Under the pieces are notes generated by a model. It searched no databases. It was given only the letters and a program-made list of their open reading frames with translations, and was not told the DNA's origin. Shown here piece after piece: positions 26,936 to 34,903 of a stretch of 64,000 nucleotides of DNA. The stretch is from Bradyrhizobium algeriense (GTDB lineage: Bacteria > Pseudomonadota > Alphaproteobacteria > Rhizobiales > Xanthobacteraceae). Within the stretch, counting starts at the first letter, position 1, and every line of letters begins with the position of its first letter. The stretch spans positions 3,162,001 through 3,226,000 of the forward strand of contig NZ_JAZHRV010000001.1 in assembly GCF_036924595.1 (NCBI RefSeq). The letters are read 5' to 3'. A program made the translations under genes and the position numbers.

Positions 26936-28731
26936 GAGGACACCTGAGCGTCTGTGACCTGGGCGTCGGCGAGCTTGCGCAGCGTCTCGCCGTCATGGCG
27001 GCGCGCGAACGTCAGGAAAGTTTCTTCGGGCGAAACGCGATGCGCGAGATAGGCCTTCAGCAGTCGCTCGACCGTCTTCGGCGCATCCTCGGCCTTGAGG
27101 TCGTGATAGACCTCCTGCCCGACATCAGCATCCGGACCAAAGCCGCCGCCGGTGAACAAATGATAGCCCTCGACCGGATCGACATCCTCGCCGACATCCA
27201 CCTTGGCGGCGATCAGTCCGATATCGCTGATGTAGTGCTGCGCGCAGGAATGATGGCAGCCGGTGACGTGGATGTTGAGCGGCGTGTCGATGTTGACGCG
27301 CGGTTCGCACCAGTCGCCGATCTCGGCGGCATGGCGCTTGGTATTCGACGCTGCAAACCGGCATCCGGCATTGCCGGTGCAGGCGATCAGCCCGGCGCGA
27401 ATTTGCGAGGCTTCGACCGCCAATCCGATCTTCCTGATCGCGGCGATCGCCAGTTCGACGTTCCCGTCGCGCACCCCCGGGATCAGCAGGTTCTGCCAGA
27501 CCGTCAGCCGGATATCGCCGTCGCCGAGGTCCTGCGCGATCCTGGCCAGCCCGCGCATCTGATCGCAGGTGACTTTGCCGAGCGGCAGCGACACGCCAAT
27601 CCAGTTCAATCCCTCCTGCTTCTGCCTGTGCACCCCGATATGCGCCATGCGATCGAAAGCCGGCCGCGGGGCGAGCGCTTCCGGCGGTACGCGGGTGAAG
27701 GGTTTGCCGAGCCGCTCCTCGACCAGTGCGAGAAACTTGTCGTGCCCCATGTCGTCGAGCACGTATTTCAACCGGGCCTTGTTGCGGTTGGTGCGGTCGC
27801 CGAGATCGATGAAGATGCGCACGATGGCGTCAGACACTTTTGTCGCATCGGCCGGCTTGACGATGATGTCGCCATATTTGGCAAAATCCCTGTGGCCGGT
27901 GATGCCGCCGAGCCCCAGGCGAAACCAGACGCCGGGATCGACACCGAAACCGTCCTTCACCTCGACCGCGGAAAACGCGATGTCGTTGGTGTCCTCCAGC
28001 ACGGCGATCTTGCCGGCTCCGTCGAAGGCGACGTTGAACTTGCGCGGCAGCCCGTACAGCGAGCGATCGTTGAGGATGTGGTAGTGCCACTCCCGCGCAT
28101 ATTCGCGGGTATCCAACAGTTCCTGCGGATCGATCCCCGCCGTCGGCGTCCCCGTGACGTTGCGGATGTTGTCGGCGCCGGTGCCGCGCGAACACAGGCC
28201 AAGGTCCTGAATGCCTTCGATCAACGCCACCGCGTGCTTCGGCGGAATCTCGCGCACCTGCAGATTGGCCCGCGTGGTGACGTGGCAAAACGGTCCGCAC
28301 AGTTTTTCGGCGAGATCGGCAAGACCCGAAAACTGCCAGTGCTTCAGGATGCCGTTCGGGATCCGTAAGCGGCACATGTAGGAATCCTGCGCCGGCGCCA
28401 CATAAAACAGGCCGTAATAGCGCCAGCGGAAATTATCCGCAGGGTTCGGTGGCGCATTGTCGAGCGCTTGCTGCTTCAGCCGGGGATAGGCATCGAACGG
28501 ATGCTCCTCGCGCTTGAATTTTTCCTGGTCGGCGAGCTTCTTGCCGGCGGCTGTGACCTTGTCCTGCGCCTTGATATGCGCAGCATCCGGTCCGGTCGGC
28601 TCAGTATTCGCCCTACCGGCGTTGCCGCCAAGGCCGCGCCCGACCCGGCTGATCTGCAGACCGGTAGTGAAGCCTTCGAGGTAGCGTTTCTGCTCGTCGG
28701 TAAAATCGACTGTGAGGGTTTCGATCTTCAT
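26932..28731 (-). CDS. nirA: Assimilatory nitrite/sulfite reductase haemoprotein
   Basis: A 599-residue sirohaem/4Fe-4S reductase. ATG 28731 is chosen because the preceding in-frame part is untranslated leader. Two nitrite/sulfite ferredoxin-like half-domains and two catalytic halves are visible. The sirohaem/Fe-S ligands are ACTGNAGCRFAAS and HVTGCHHSCAQHY (C-x5-C and C-x3-C). Other segments are FCHVTTRANLQVREIPPKH and TGTPTAGIDPQELLDT. The position directly downstream of nasT-nasS and the antitermination-type leader identify it as the assimilatory nitrite reductase rather than CysI. It overlaps the flavoprotein gene. Confidence 0.85.
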   Translation of the reverse strand: MKIETLTVDFTDEQKRYLEGFTTGLQISRVGRGLGGNAGRANTEPTGPDAAHIKAQDKVTAAGKKLADQEKFKREEHPFDAYPRLKQQALDNAPPNPADNFRWRYYGLFYVAPAQDSYMCRLRIPNGILKHWQFSGLADLAEKLCGPFCHVTTRANLQVREIPPKHAVALIEGIQDLGLCSRGTGADNIRNVTGTPTAGIDPQELLDTREYAREWHYHILNDRSLYGLPRKFNVAFDGAGKIAVLEDTNDIAFSAVEVKDGFGVDPGVWFRLGLGGITGHRDFAKYGDIIVKPADATKVSDAIVRIFIDLGDRTNRNKARLKYVLDDMGHDKFLALVEERLGKPFTRVPPEALAPRPAFDRMAHIGVHRQKQEGLNWIGVSLPLGKVTCDQMRGLARIAQDLGDGDIRLTVWQNLLIPGVRDGNVELAIAAIRKIGLAVEASQIRAGLIACTGNAGCRFAASNTKRHAAEIGDWCEPRVNIDTPLNIHVTGCHHSCAQHYISDIGLIAAKVDVGEDVDPVEGYHLFTGGGFGPDADVGQEVYHDLKAEDAPKTVERLLKAYLAHRVSPEETFLTFARRHDGETLRKLADAQVTDAQVSS

Positions 28732-28795
28732 GGTGCGCGACGAAGCTCCTGCGGCCACGAGGGGTGGCATCAACGAATGGGGATAGACCGCCAGG

Positions 28796-28821
28796 AAAAT
28801 CGGCCCGGCGCGTCGCCGGGC
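28796..28821 (-). terminator. Intrinsic terminator in the nirA leader
   Basis: On the minus strand GCCCGGCG-ACG-CGCCGGGC (28821-28803) is followed by CGATTTT to 28796. It lies about 70 nt upstream of the nirA ATG and is not at the end of any gene. It would stop the nirA transcript unless an antiterminator acts. Confidence 0.8.
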
Positions 28822-28834
28822 TGTGATTTTGCTA

Positions 28835-28912
28835 TGCGGTCCGACCAGCTTCGTTGCTGCGGAAATCCATCTTGGACGTAGGTCAGCAGGCTTCAGCGAC
28901 GAGCCGACCGCA
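28835..28912 (-). promoter_or_regulatory. Probable NasT (ANTAR) antitermination leader of nirA
   Basis: On the transcript, CAGC-AACGAA-GCTG (28859-28846) is a 4-bp stem with a six-base loop having A at position 1 and G at position 4, the signature recognised by ANTAR proteins. Flanking CCG and CGG can extend it. Around it TGCGGTC (28912-28906) can pair with GACCGCA (28841-28835) over long range, which would compete with the hairpin. The terminator follows 25 nt later. ANTAR sites normally have two such hairpins; the first was not found with certainty. Confidence 0.6.
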
Positions 28913-28920
28913 CTGCAACA

Positions 28921-28936
28921 TACAAGTTGCGTGCCA
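28921..28936 (-). promoter_or_regulatory. Sigma-54-like promoter element upstream of the nirA leader
   Basis: Minus-strand TGGCACGCAACTTGTA matches the sigma-54 consensus TGGCACG-N4-TTGCW except that the -12 GC is GT. Transcription from here would start just before the leader hairpins. NtrC/RpoN control of nitrogen assimilation genes is established for this group, but the imperfect -12 makes this tentative. Confidence 0.4.
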
Positions 28937-29086
28937 GTCGGGTTCAAAAAGAATATGTTGGTATTTCAAACTGTTCCGAGGACGACCTCGAAACTATGAA
29001 GTCTTCTTCATTGCCGTGCCGCGTGCAAATTGCCTAGCAATTAAGCGGATACGACTTTTGCCTAATATTGCTTCAGTAGGCCCGGC

Positions 29087-30253
29087 TCAAGGTTTCCAAT
29101 GCCCAATTTTGAAAGCCGCCAGATGGCCGGCGATGTCGCCGGGGTCGAACGCCGGACCGGCAAAGGCGCCGATCGCGTCAGAAGCGCCAGGGGGCTTGCC
29201 CTGATGCCCCTTGGCGGCGTCGTAGAGGTCCGGCCTGAAGACGCCCATGGCGGTTCGCAGCGCCTCCGGCCGCATCGCCGTCTGACCCCAGCGCACCATC
29301 TGCGCATAGAGCCAGGCGGCCTGCGCGGGATCGGGACGGCCCGCGCCCTCGCGCCCGACCAGAAGATAGCGGCCGCTCTCGCGCCGCTGGCCGTCGGGTG
29401 AAATCTTCAGCCGGCCGTCGAGGGTGCGCTGGATCACCTCGGCGCCGACGCCGATCCGGTCGGGCCGCGCCAGGACATGCGCGGTCTCGGCGCGGTTTCC
29501 GGGATCCTCGATATATTCGGCAGCGTGGGAAGCCGCCCGGACCAGGGCAGCCAGCACGTCCGCATTCTTTTCCGACCAGCTTTGCCTGACTGCGAGAACC
29601 TTCTCGGCCGCACGGACCAGGATGTCCGAGACGAAATGCAGGATGTGGCCGACGCCGAGATCGACCGCGACCGAGTTCCAGGGCGCGCCGACGCAAAACG
29701 CATCGACATGCCCGTTGGCGAGGCTGTCCACCATGTAGGGCGGCGGCAGCACCACCAGGCGAACGTCCTCGTCGGGATCGACCCCGCCCGCCGCCATCCA
29801 GAACCGAAGCTGGTAATTGTGGGTGGAGAACGGGAACGTCATGCCAAAAGTCAGCGGTTCCGCGCCGCTCTTGCGCCTGTTGGCGACGACGCGCGCGAGC
29901 GCCAGAGCGGTGGCCATGGGATCGATGGCGTCGCCCTCGAGCTCGCCCATGATCGCCGCATGCAGCGCCGGTGATACCGTGATCGCATTGCCGTTGAGGC
30001 CCAGATTGAATGGCGCCACGATTGGCACCTTGACGTGTCCAAGCCCGAGACTCGACGCAATCGCTACCGGCGCCAGCAAATGCGCCGCGTCGAACAGGCC
30101 GATATTGAGCTTGTCACGGACATTCGACCACGACACCTCCCGCACCAGCGTGACATCGAGCCCTTCGGCGGCCGCAAAGCCCTTGTCGACGGCGATGATC
30201 AGCGCGGCGGCGTCGACCAGCGGAATGAAACCGATATGCAGCGGTGTGGTCAT
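29087..30253 (-). CDS. nasS: NasS, cytoplasmic nitrate/nitrite sensor (NrtA/CmpA fold)
   Basis: A 388-residue protein of the nitrate-binding NrtA/CmpA family (opening HIGFIPLVDAAALIIAVDKG, then NIGLFDAAHLLAPVAIASSL and ITVSPAL). It has no signal peptide, which distinguishes sensor NasS from periplasmic receptors. In NasST systems NasS holds the ANTAR protein NasT inactive until nitrate or nitrite binds. Its start overlaps the nasT stop by 4 bp, so the pair is co-translated, and the target nirA lies immediately downstream after a 355-bp leader region. Confidence 0.88.
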   Translation of the reverse strand: MTTPLHIGFIPLVDAAALIIAVDKGFAAAEGLDVTLVREVSWSNVRDKLNIGLFDAAHLLAPVAIASSLGLGHVKVPIVAPFNLGLNGNAITVSPALHAAIMGELEGDAIDPMATALALARVVANRRKSGAEPLTFGMTFPFSTHNYQLRFWMAAGGVDPDEDVRLVVLPPPYMVDSLANGHVDAFCVGAPWNSVAVDLGVGHILHFVSDILVRAAEKVLAVRQSWSEKNADVLAALVRAASHAAEYIEDPGNRAETAHVLARPDRIGVGAEVIQRTLDGRLKISPDGQRRESGRYLLVGREGAGRPDPAQAAWLYAQMVRWGQTAMRPEALRTAMGVFRPDLYDAAKGHQGKPPGASDAIGAFAGPAFDPGDIAGHLAAFKIGHWKP

Positions 30254-30840
30254 TTCAACAGCTCCGAGGCGGTCAGGATCGACTGCGCGATCTCGCCGAT
30301 TTTCTTTTTCTCGCGCATCGCCGTGGAGCGCATGAGTACGTAGGCCTCGTCTTCGGTGAGGCCCTTCACCTTCATCAGGATTCCCTTGGCACGGTCGATC
30401 ACCTTGCGCTCTTCGAGCGCGGACTTGGTGCGGTCGAGCTCGTCCTGCAGCTTCGAGAAGGCGTTGAAGCGGGAGATGCAGAGGTCGAGGATCGGTTTGA
30501 TCCGCTCCTTCTTCAGGCCATCGACGATATAGGCGGAAACGCCGGCATCGACGGAGGCCTGGATCGAGGCCGCATCGCTCTGGTCGACGAACATGGCGAT
30601 CGGCCGCCGCACCGCGCGGCTGACCTGGAACATCTGTTCCAGAACGTCGCGGCTGGGGTTTTCCAGGTCGATCAGGATGACGTCGGGGTCGAGCGCATAA
30701 ATCCGCGCCAGCAGGCTCTGCATTTCGCTGATATGCACGACGCCGGTAAAGCCCGCCTCCCGCAATCCCTCTTCCAGGATCGCGGCCCGGATCGGGCTTT
30801 CGTCGACAATGACGATTTTCGGCGACGACTCAGCGCTCAT
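30250..30840 (-). CDS. nasT: NasT, ANTAR-domain antiterminator response regulator
   Basis: A 196-residue protein. Residues 1-120 are a receiver-like domain (KIVIVDESPIRAAILEEGLR, DPDVILIDLENPSRDVLEQM). A coiled coil links to the C-terminal ANTAR RNA-binding domain (KVIDRAKGILMKVKGLTEDE, AYVLMRSTAMREKKKIGEIA). ANTAR proteins bind paired hexaloop hairpins in leader RNA and prevent a terminator from forming. The nirA leader downstream has matching elements. It is the first gene of the nasTS unit. Confidence 0.9.
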   Translation of the reverse strand: MSAESSPKIVIVDESPIRAAILEEGLREAGFTGVVHISEMQSLLARIYALDPDVILIDLENPSRDVLEQMFQVSRAVRRPIAMFVDQSDAASIQASVDAGVSAYIVDGLKKERIKPILDLCISRFNAFSKLQDELDRTKSALEERKVIDRAKGILMKVKGLTEDEAYVLMRSTAMREKKKIGEIAQSILTASELLK

Positions 30841-30952
30841 GGATCAACTCTTAACCCGGCAGGGTATCCATAGCACGTCAAAAGCCCCCGCAAAGCCTTG
30901 TAATTATGGGCAATTGGGACTAGCTCGTGCATATCAATCAGGCAGATTAAAT

Positions 30953-31006
30953 ATGCAACAGGCCGCCGCGCCCAAAGTCAGCTTTGTTTCGCTTGGGTGC
31001 CCCTGA
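30953..31006 (+). pseudogene. rimO: Displaced original 5' end of rimO
   Basis: ATG 30953 opens a 17-codon frame reading MQQAAAPKVSFVSLGCP and then TGA at 31004. Its end VSFVSLGCP corresponds exactly to the N terminus of the rimO product found 600 bp downstream ([16 protein letters not shown]). The frame is therefore the native start of rimO, cut at the conserved Cys-Pro codons by an insertion. Confidence 0.75.
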
Positions 31007-31639
31007 GACAGAGAATGTAAACTCTTGAGCCAAGTCCTCCAAGGAACAGCGCCGGCCGATGGCATCCTATGAAAGTGCTGGCCCTGTATGGCAGGTTGGA
31101 GCGTCAGTGACGAAGTCTTTCGAACAGAGTCTGGCCAGACTGAGAAATGTCAGCGTCTCGGTAATCGCCGACGATATCCCTGACGCGGAGGGAACGGCGG
31201 CCATCGTGATTAGATTTTCCGATGGCACCGTATTGAAAGCCCAGTACTGGCGTCTAATCCAAGACGGGCGCGCATCGTTGAGTAGCTTCGATCATCAAAA
31301 GAAATACGGCCTTCCCGCACCAATCGATGCGAAGGAAGAAGTATCCAATCGGTTGCAGAGACAAGTCTGCAACGGTGTGCAATTCGATAGTGAGACGGCG
31401 GATCTAACTTTGGTGTTCGGTGAAAGCACGAAGCTGCAAGCCTTTAACTTTACCGGGCACGAAATTTGGGAGATCCATTTTCCTGACGGCACCGGGCAAT
31501 ATTCTAATTACGCTCTTACATGATCTAGCCGTCCGCGATCCTGCTATTAAAACTAGCTTGCAAATACCTTGACTATTTACACTTATCTATGAGCCGATAA
31601 ATGGAACGAGCGCCGCGTATATCATTCACATCCCTCGGC
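30998..31639 (+). mobile_element. 642-bp insert splitting rimO and replacing its 5' end
   Basis: Bounded by the two copies of the codons for SLGCP (30989-31003, TCGCTTGGGTGCCCC; 31631-31645, TCCCTCGGCTGCCCA). The insert carries one unknown gene (31059-31523), an AT-richer promoter-like stretch and a new coding start that restores rimO in frame. No integrase, transposase or terminal inverted repeat was seen. Boundaries are approximate because the flanking copies are similar, not identical. Confidence 0.6.
31059..31523 (+). CDS. Unknown cargo protein of the rimO insert
   Basis: A 154-residue protein, ATG 31059, with AAGGAA 12 nt upstream. There is no signal peptide or membrane segment. Predicted beta-rich pattern: VSVSVIADDIPDAEGTAAIV, IRFSDGTVLKAQYWRL, DLTLVFGESTKLQAFNF and HEIWEIHFPDGTGQYSNY. 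The ending of alternating L-F-G/W-x-I strands is reminiscent of small immunity-type proteins that accompany polymorphic toxins, but no family was recognised and no toxin gene is adjacent. Base composition looks lower in GC than the neighbours, consistent with transfer. Confidence 0.55.
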   Translation: MASYESAGPVWQVGASVTKSFEQSLARLRNVSVSVIADDIPDAEGTAAIVIRFSDGTVLKAQYWRLIQDGRASLSSFDHQKKYGLPAPIDAKEEVSNRLQRQVCNGVQFDSETADLTLVFGESTKLQAFNFTGHEIWEIHFPDGTGQYSNYALT

Positions 31640-32920
31640 TGCCCAAAGGCGCTGGTGGATTCCGAGCGCATTATCACCCGGCTGCGCGCCGAAGGCTATG
31701 AGCTGGCCCGCAAGCATGACGGCGCCGACATCGTCATCGTCAACACCTGCGGCTTCCTCGACAGCGCCAAGCAGGAATCGCTCGGCGCCATCGGCGAGGC
31801 GATGGCCGAGAACGGCAAGGTCATCGTCACCGGCTGCATGGGCGCGGAACCCGAGCAGATCGAGGCGGCGTATCCCGGCGTGTTGTCGATCACCGGCCCG
31901 CAGCAATATGAGAGCGTGCTGGAGGCGGTGCACCGGGCCCTGCCGCCGGTTCATAACCCGCATCTCGATCTGGTGCCGCCGCAAGGCGTCAAGCTCACGC
32001 CGCGGCACTACGCCTATCTGAAGATTTCCGAGGGCTGCAACAACCGCTGCAGCTTCTGCATCATTCCAAAGCTGCGCGGCGACCTGGTGTCGCGCCCGGC
32101 CAATGACGTGCTGCGCGAGGCGGAAAGGCTGGTCAGTGCCGGCGTCAAGGAACTGCTCGTCATCTCGCAGGACACTTCGGCCTATGGCGTCGACATCAAA
32201 TATGCCGACAGCCCCTGGAAGGACCGCCAGGTCCGCGCCAAATTCTTCGACCTCGCCAAGGAACTCGGCGAACTCGGCGCTTGGGTGCGGCTGCAATATG
32301 TCTACCCCTACCCGCATGTCGACGAGGTCATCGGCCTGATGACCGAGGGCAAGATTCTGCCCTATCTCGATATCCCCTTTCAGCACGCAAGCCCGGACGT
32401 GCTGCGGGCCATGAAGCGTCCCGCAGCGCAGGAAAAGACACTGGCGCGGATCCAGAAGTGGCGCGAGGAATGTCCTGATTTGACGCTGCGCTCGACCTTC
32501 ATCGTCGGCTTCCCCGGCGAAACCGATTCCGATTTTGCGTATTTGCTCGACTGGCTCGAAGAGGCCGAGATCGATCGTCTCGGCTGCTTCAAATACGAGC
32601 CGGTGGCGGGGGCAGCTTCCAACGCGATCGGCAGCGCCGTACCCGACGAGATCAAGCAGGAGCGCTGGAATGCGCTGATGGCGCGGCAGCAGAAAATCTC
32701 CGCGCGGCGTCTGAAGCGCAACGTCGGCACCAGGCAGCAGATCATCGTCGATGAGGTCGGCCCGACCGTCGCCAAGGGACGTTCAAAGGCCGACGCGCCG
32801 CAGATTGACGGCGCCGTCTACCTCTCCAGCCGTCGCCCGCTGAAGGTCGGCGAGATCGTCACGGCGAAGATCGAGCGCGCCGACCAGTACGATCTGCACG
32901 GCAGCGTCGCGGGGTTCTGA
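31601..32920 (+). CDS. rimO: Ribosomal protein S12 methylthiotransferase RimO
   Basis: A 439-residue radical-SAM methylthiotransferase that modifies an Asp of ribosomal protein S12. The N-terminal UPF0004 domain has Cys in [23 protein letters not shown] and VTGCMGAE. The radical-SAM cluster motif is [15 protein letters not shown], followed by [12 protein letters not shown]-terminal TRAM domain ([10 protein letters not shown] to [10 protein letters not shown]) closes it. The first 12 residues ([10 protein letters not shown]) come from the insert, not from the native gene. No clear ribosome site precedes ATG 31601. Confidence 0.92.
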   Translation: MERAPRISFTSLGCPKALVDSERIITRLRAEGYELARKHDGADIVIVNTCGFLDSAKQESLGAIGEAMAENGKVIVTGCMGAEPEQIEAAYPGVLSITGPQQYESVLEAVHRALPPVHNPHLDLVPPQGVKLTPRHYAYLKISEGCNNRCSFCIIPKLRGDLVSRPANDVLREAERLVSAGVKELLVISQDTSAYGVDIKYADSPWKDRQVRAKFFDLAKELGELGAWVRLQYVYPYPHVDEVIGLMTEGKILPYLDIPFQHASPDVLRAMKRPAAQEKTLARIQKWREECPDLTLRSTFIVGFPGETDSDFAYLLDWLEEAEIDRLGCFKYEPVAGAASNAIGSAVPDEIKQERWNALMARQQKISARRLKRNVGTRQQIIVDEVGPTVAKGRSKADAPQIDGAVYLSSRRPLKVGEIVTAKIERADQYDLHGSVAGF

Positions 32921-32980
32921 AGCCAGCTTCTGAAGATGATCACGACGGATCGCGTCGCGGTGTGGCATGGGGGCGACCAG

Positions 32981-33386
32981 ATGTCGGATCACTTGAAGGA
33001 AGTACCGCCAGCCGCCCACCTTCTTGGTCGGGAGATCGTCTCTGTAGATCCGCATTCTGGTGAAGTGAAACTTCGATTTACGGCAAAAAAGGAATTCGCC
33101 AACCGCCATGGCACCGTGCAGGGCGGTATGTTGGCGGCGATGCTCGACTCCGCAACGGGCAACGCGGTCATGGCTAGGCTGCCCTCATCTGACGGCCGTA
33201 ACGACCCGCCTGGATACGAGCTTCCTGAAGCCCGCGGCATTGGGAGTGATGATTGCGACGGCGCGCCTTATACATCAAGATGAGCGCTCGGCTGAAGTGA
33301 TGGCTGAACTCACTGACAGCGAAGGCCAGATAGTCGCTACGGCCAGGGCCGAACTGCGCGTTCGCGAGCGCAAGACCCGGTCTTAG
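32981..33386 (+). pseudogene. PaaI-family hotdog thioesterase, frameshifted
   Basis: ATG 32981 (GGGGGCGACC upstream) begins a hotdog thioesterase: PPAAHLLGREIVSVDPHSGE, FANRHGTVQGGMLAAMLDSA with the family HG-x-GG active-site helix, then TGNAVMARLPS. Around 33185 the frame changes, and the proper continuation LTAVTTRLDTSFLKPA, LGVMIATARLIHQDERSAEV and IVATARAELRVRERK lies in the next frame. A single-base loss explains it. It is either an inactivated gene or a sequencing error. It follows rimO by 60 bp. Confidence 0.78.
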
Positions 33387-33422
33387 ATTTCAACTGGGAG
33401 GGGCGGACAATTTCGCAAGCCC

Positions 33423-33452
33423 TTGACATCCACTACTATCAAGCTGTATGGC
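33423..33452 (+). promoter_or_regulatory. Promoter of the arginine-rich leader
   Basis: TTGACA (33423-33428), an 18-bp spacer and TATGGC (33447-33452) form a housekeeping-type promoter with a perfect -35 and a weak -10. The expected start site, about 33459-33461, coincides with the ATG of the leader ORF, so the transcript would be leaderless. Confidence 0.5.
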
Positions 33453-33460
33453 CCTGCGCC

Positions 33461-33547
33461 ATGAAACTGAACCGGACCAACCGCCGCGCCTGCCTGCGTC
33501 GTCGCTCCAGCGACGATGGGTTGCGCCGTGTCCGACGACAACGCTGA
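33461..33547 (+). CDS. Arginine-rich leader peptide upstream of argD-like gene
   Basis: A 28-codon ORF from ATG 33461 to TGA 33545-33547 with 11 arginine codons, including runs RR at 8-9, RRR at 13-15 and RR at 22-23 and 25-26 (start MKLNRTNRRACLRRR). There is no Shine-Dalgarno site; the predicted transcript begins at or next to the ATG, as known for the tryptophan leader trpL of rhizobia. It is followed by a terminator and an acetylornithine-type aminotransferase gene. It is likely a regulatory peptide whose translation senses charged tRNA-Arg; this is inference. Confidence 0.55.
   Translation: MKLNRTNRRACLRRRSSDDGLRRVRRQR
33498..33539 (+). promoter_or_regulatory. Mutually exclusive hairpins within the leader ORF
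   Basis: The Arg-codon run TCGTCGC (33499-33505) can pair with GCGACGA (33510-33516) around the loop TCCA. Alternatively GTCGTCG (33498-33504) pairs with CGACGAC (33533-33539). Both stems are 7 bp and perfect. A ribosome stalled at the Arg triplet would block both. Just after the stop codon GCTGA and TCAGC give a further small hairpin ahead of the terminator. Confidence 0.5.
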
Positions 33548-33572
33548 TTAACTAGTTCAGCAACGTTTTCGA

Positions 33573-33602
33573 GAAGGCCGCACCCTCAAAAGTGCGGCCT
33601 TC
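33573..33602 (+). terminator. Intrinsic terminator between leader ORF and argD-like gene
   Basis: GAAGGCCGCAC (33573-33583) pairs with GTGCGGCCTTC (33592-33602), an 11-bp perfect stem, followed by TTGCGTTT. It lies 26 bp after the leader ORF stop and 45 bp before the aminotransferase ATG, the position of an attenuator. Confidence 0.8.
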
Positions 33603-33647
33603 TTGCGTTTCGGCCTGCCCCTTCCCCAAACCCCTGAGGAGATCGAC

Positions 33648-34844
33648 ATGACTGACGCTACCCATCCGTTCGATGCGCTGATGGAGATTACCGCTCGCCC
33701 GCCGGTGGTGTTCGTCCGCGGTGCGGGCTCCTATCTCTGGGACGATTCCCGCAAGCGCTATCTCGACTTCGTGCAGGGTTGGGCCGTCAACGCGCTCGGC
33801 CATTCGCCGCCTGCCATTGCGGAAGCGCTCGCGGCGCAGGCCAAGCTGCTGCTGACGCCAAGCCCCGCCTTCTACAACGGTCCCAGCCTCAAGCTGGCGA
33901 AAGCGCTGGTGGAGAAAAGCTGCTTCGATAAGGTGTTCTTCGCCAATTCAGGCGCGGAGGCCAATGAGGGCGCCATCAAGCTCGCGCGGAAATACGGCGC
34001 GAAATACAAGAACGGCGCGTTCGAAATCATCTCCTTCGAAGGCGGCTTTCATGGCCGCACGCTCGCGACCATGTCGGCATCGGGCAAGAAGGCGTTCGAG
34101 CCGCTGTTCGAGCCGAAAGTATCGGGCTTCCGCAAGGCTAAGCTCAACGACCTCGATTCAGTGAAGGCGCTGATCTCCGATAACACGGTCGCGGTGATGC
34201 TGGAGCCGATCCAGGGCGAAGCCGGCGTCTGGCCGGCGACCGATCAATTCCTGCAAGAGTTGCGCTCGCTGACCAAGGAGCACGGCATGCTCCTGATCGT
34301 CGACGAGATCCAGACCGGTATGGGCCGGACCGGAAAACTGTTCCACTACGAACATGCCGATATCGATCCCGACATCATGACCCTCGGCAAGGGCATCGGC
34401 GGCGGCGTGCCGCTCGCGGCCCTGCTCGCGACCGCGCATGCGTCGTGCTTCGAGCATGGCGACCAGGGCGGCACGTTCAACGGCAATCCCTTGATGTGCG
34501 CCGCAGGGCTTGCCGTGCTTGAGGAGGTCTCAAAACCGGAATTCCTGAAAGCGGTGACGGATGCCGGCCTTTTCCTGGAAAGCGAGTTGCAGAAACTGTC
34601 GGCGCGCCATGGTCTCGGCGAGGTGCGCGGCCGCGGACTGTTGCTGGCGCTCGACTTGAAACTGCCGATCGGTGCCGCGATCGTGGCCGAGGCGCTTGCG
34701 GACGGCGTGCTCATCAACTCGCCGCAGCCCGATGCGCTGCGCTTCATGCCGGCGCTCAACGTCACGCGCGAGGAGATATCGCTGATGATCGATTGCCTTG
34801 ACGCGATTTTGGTGAAGGCGGGCGCGGCAAGGCGGGTGGCTTAG
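33648..34844 (+). CDS. argD: Acetylornithine-type aminotransferase (ArgD-like)
   Basis: A 398-residue class III PLP aminotransferase, start ATG 33648 with GAGGAG upstream. Motifs are the N-terminal [20 protein letters not shown], the phosphate-site [20 protein letters not shown], the ring Asp in [14 protein letters not shown] and the Schiff-base Lys in [18 protein letters not shown]. This pattern fits acetylornithine (or succinyldiaminopimelate) transaminase in arginine and lysine synthesis. The arginine-rich leader supports an arginine role. No argF follows, so it may be a second ArgD paralogue. Confidence 0.75.
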   Translation: MTDATHPFDALMEITARPPVVFVRGAGSYLWDDSRKRYLDFVQGWAVNALGHSPPAIAEALAAQAKLLLTPSPAFYNGPSLKLAKALVEKSCFDKVFFANSGAEANEGAIKLARKYGAKYKNGAFEIISFEGGFHGRTLATMSASGKKAFEPLFEPKVSGFRKAKLNDLDSVKALISDNTVAVMLEPIQGEAGVWPATDQFLQELRSLTKEHGMLLIVDEIQTGMGRTGKLFHYEHADIDPDIMTLGKGIGGGVPLAALLATAHASCFEHGDQGGTFNGNPLMCAAGLAVLEEVSKPEFLKAVTDAGLFLESELQKLSARHGLGEVRGRGLLLALDLKLPIGAAIVAEALADGVLINSPQPDALRFMPALNVTREEISLMIDCLDAILVKAGAARRVA

Positions 34845-34855
34845 CCTCTTTACGT

Positions 34856-34891
34856 CATTCCGGGTTCGATGCTTCGCATCGCCCCGGAATG
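34856..34891. terminator. Bidirectional terminator hairpin
   Basis: CATTCCGGG (34856-34864) pairs with CCCGGAATG (34883-34891), and an inner stem GATG-CTTCG-CATC extends the structure. It sits between the convergent argD-like and quinone oxidoreductase genes. The arms resemble a dispersed repeat of this genus. Confidence 0.65.
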
Positions 34892-34903
34892 GCGGGCCGA
34901 GAC

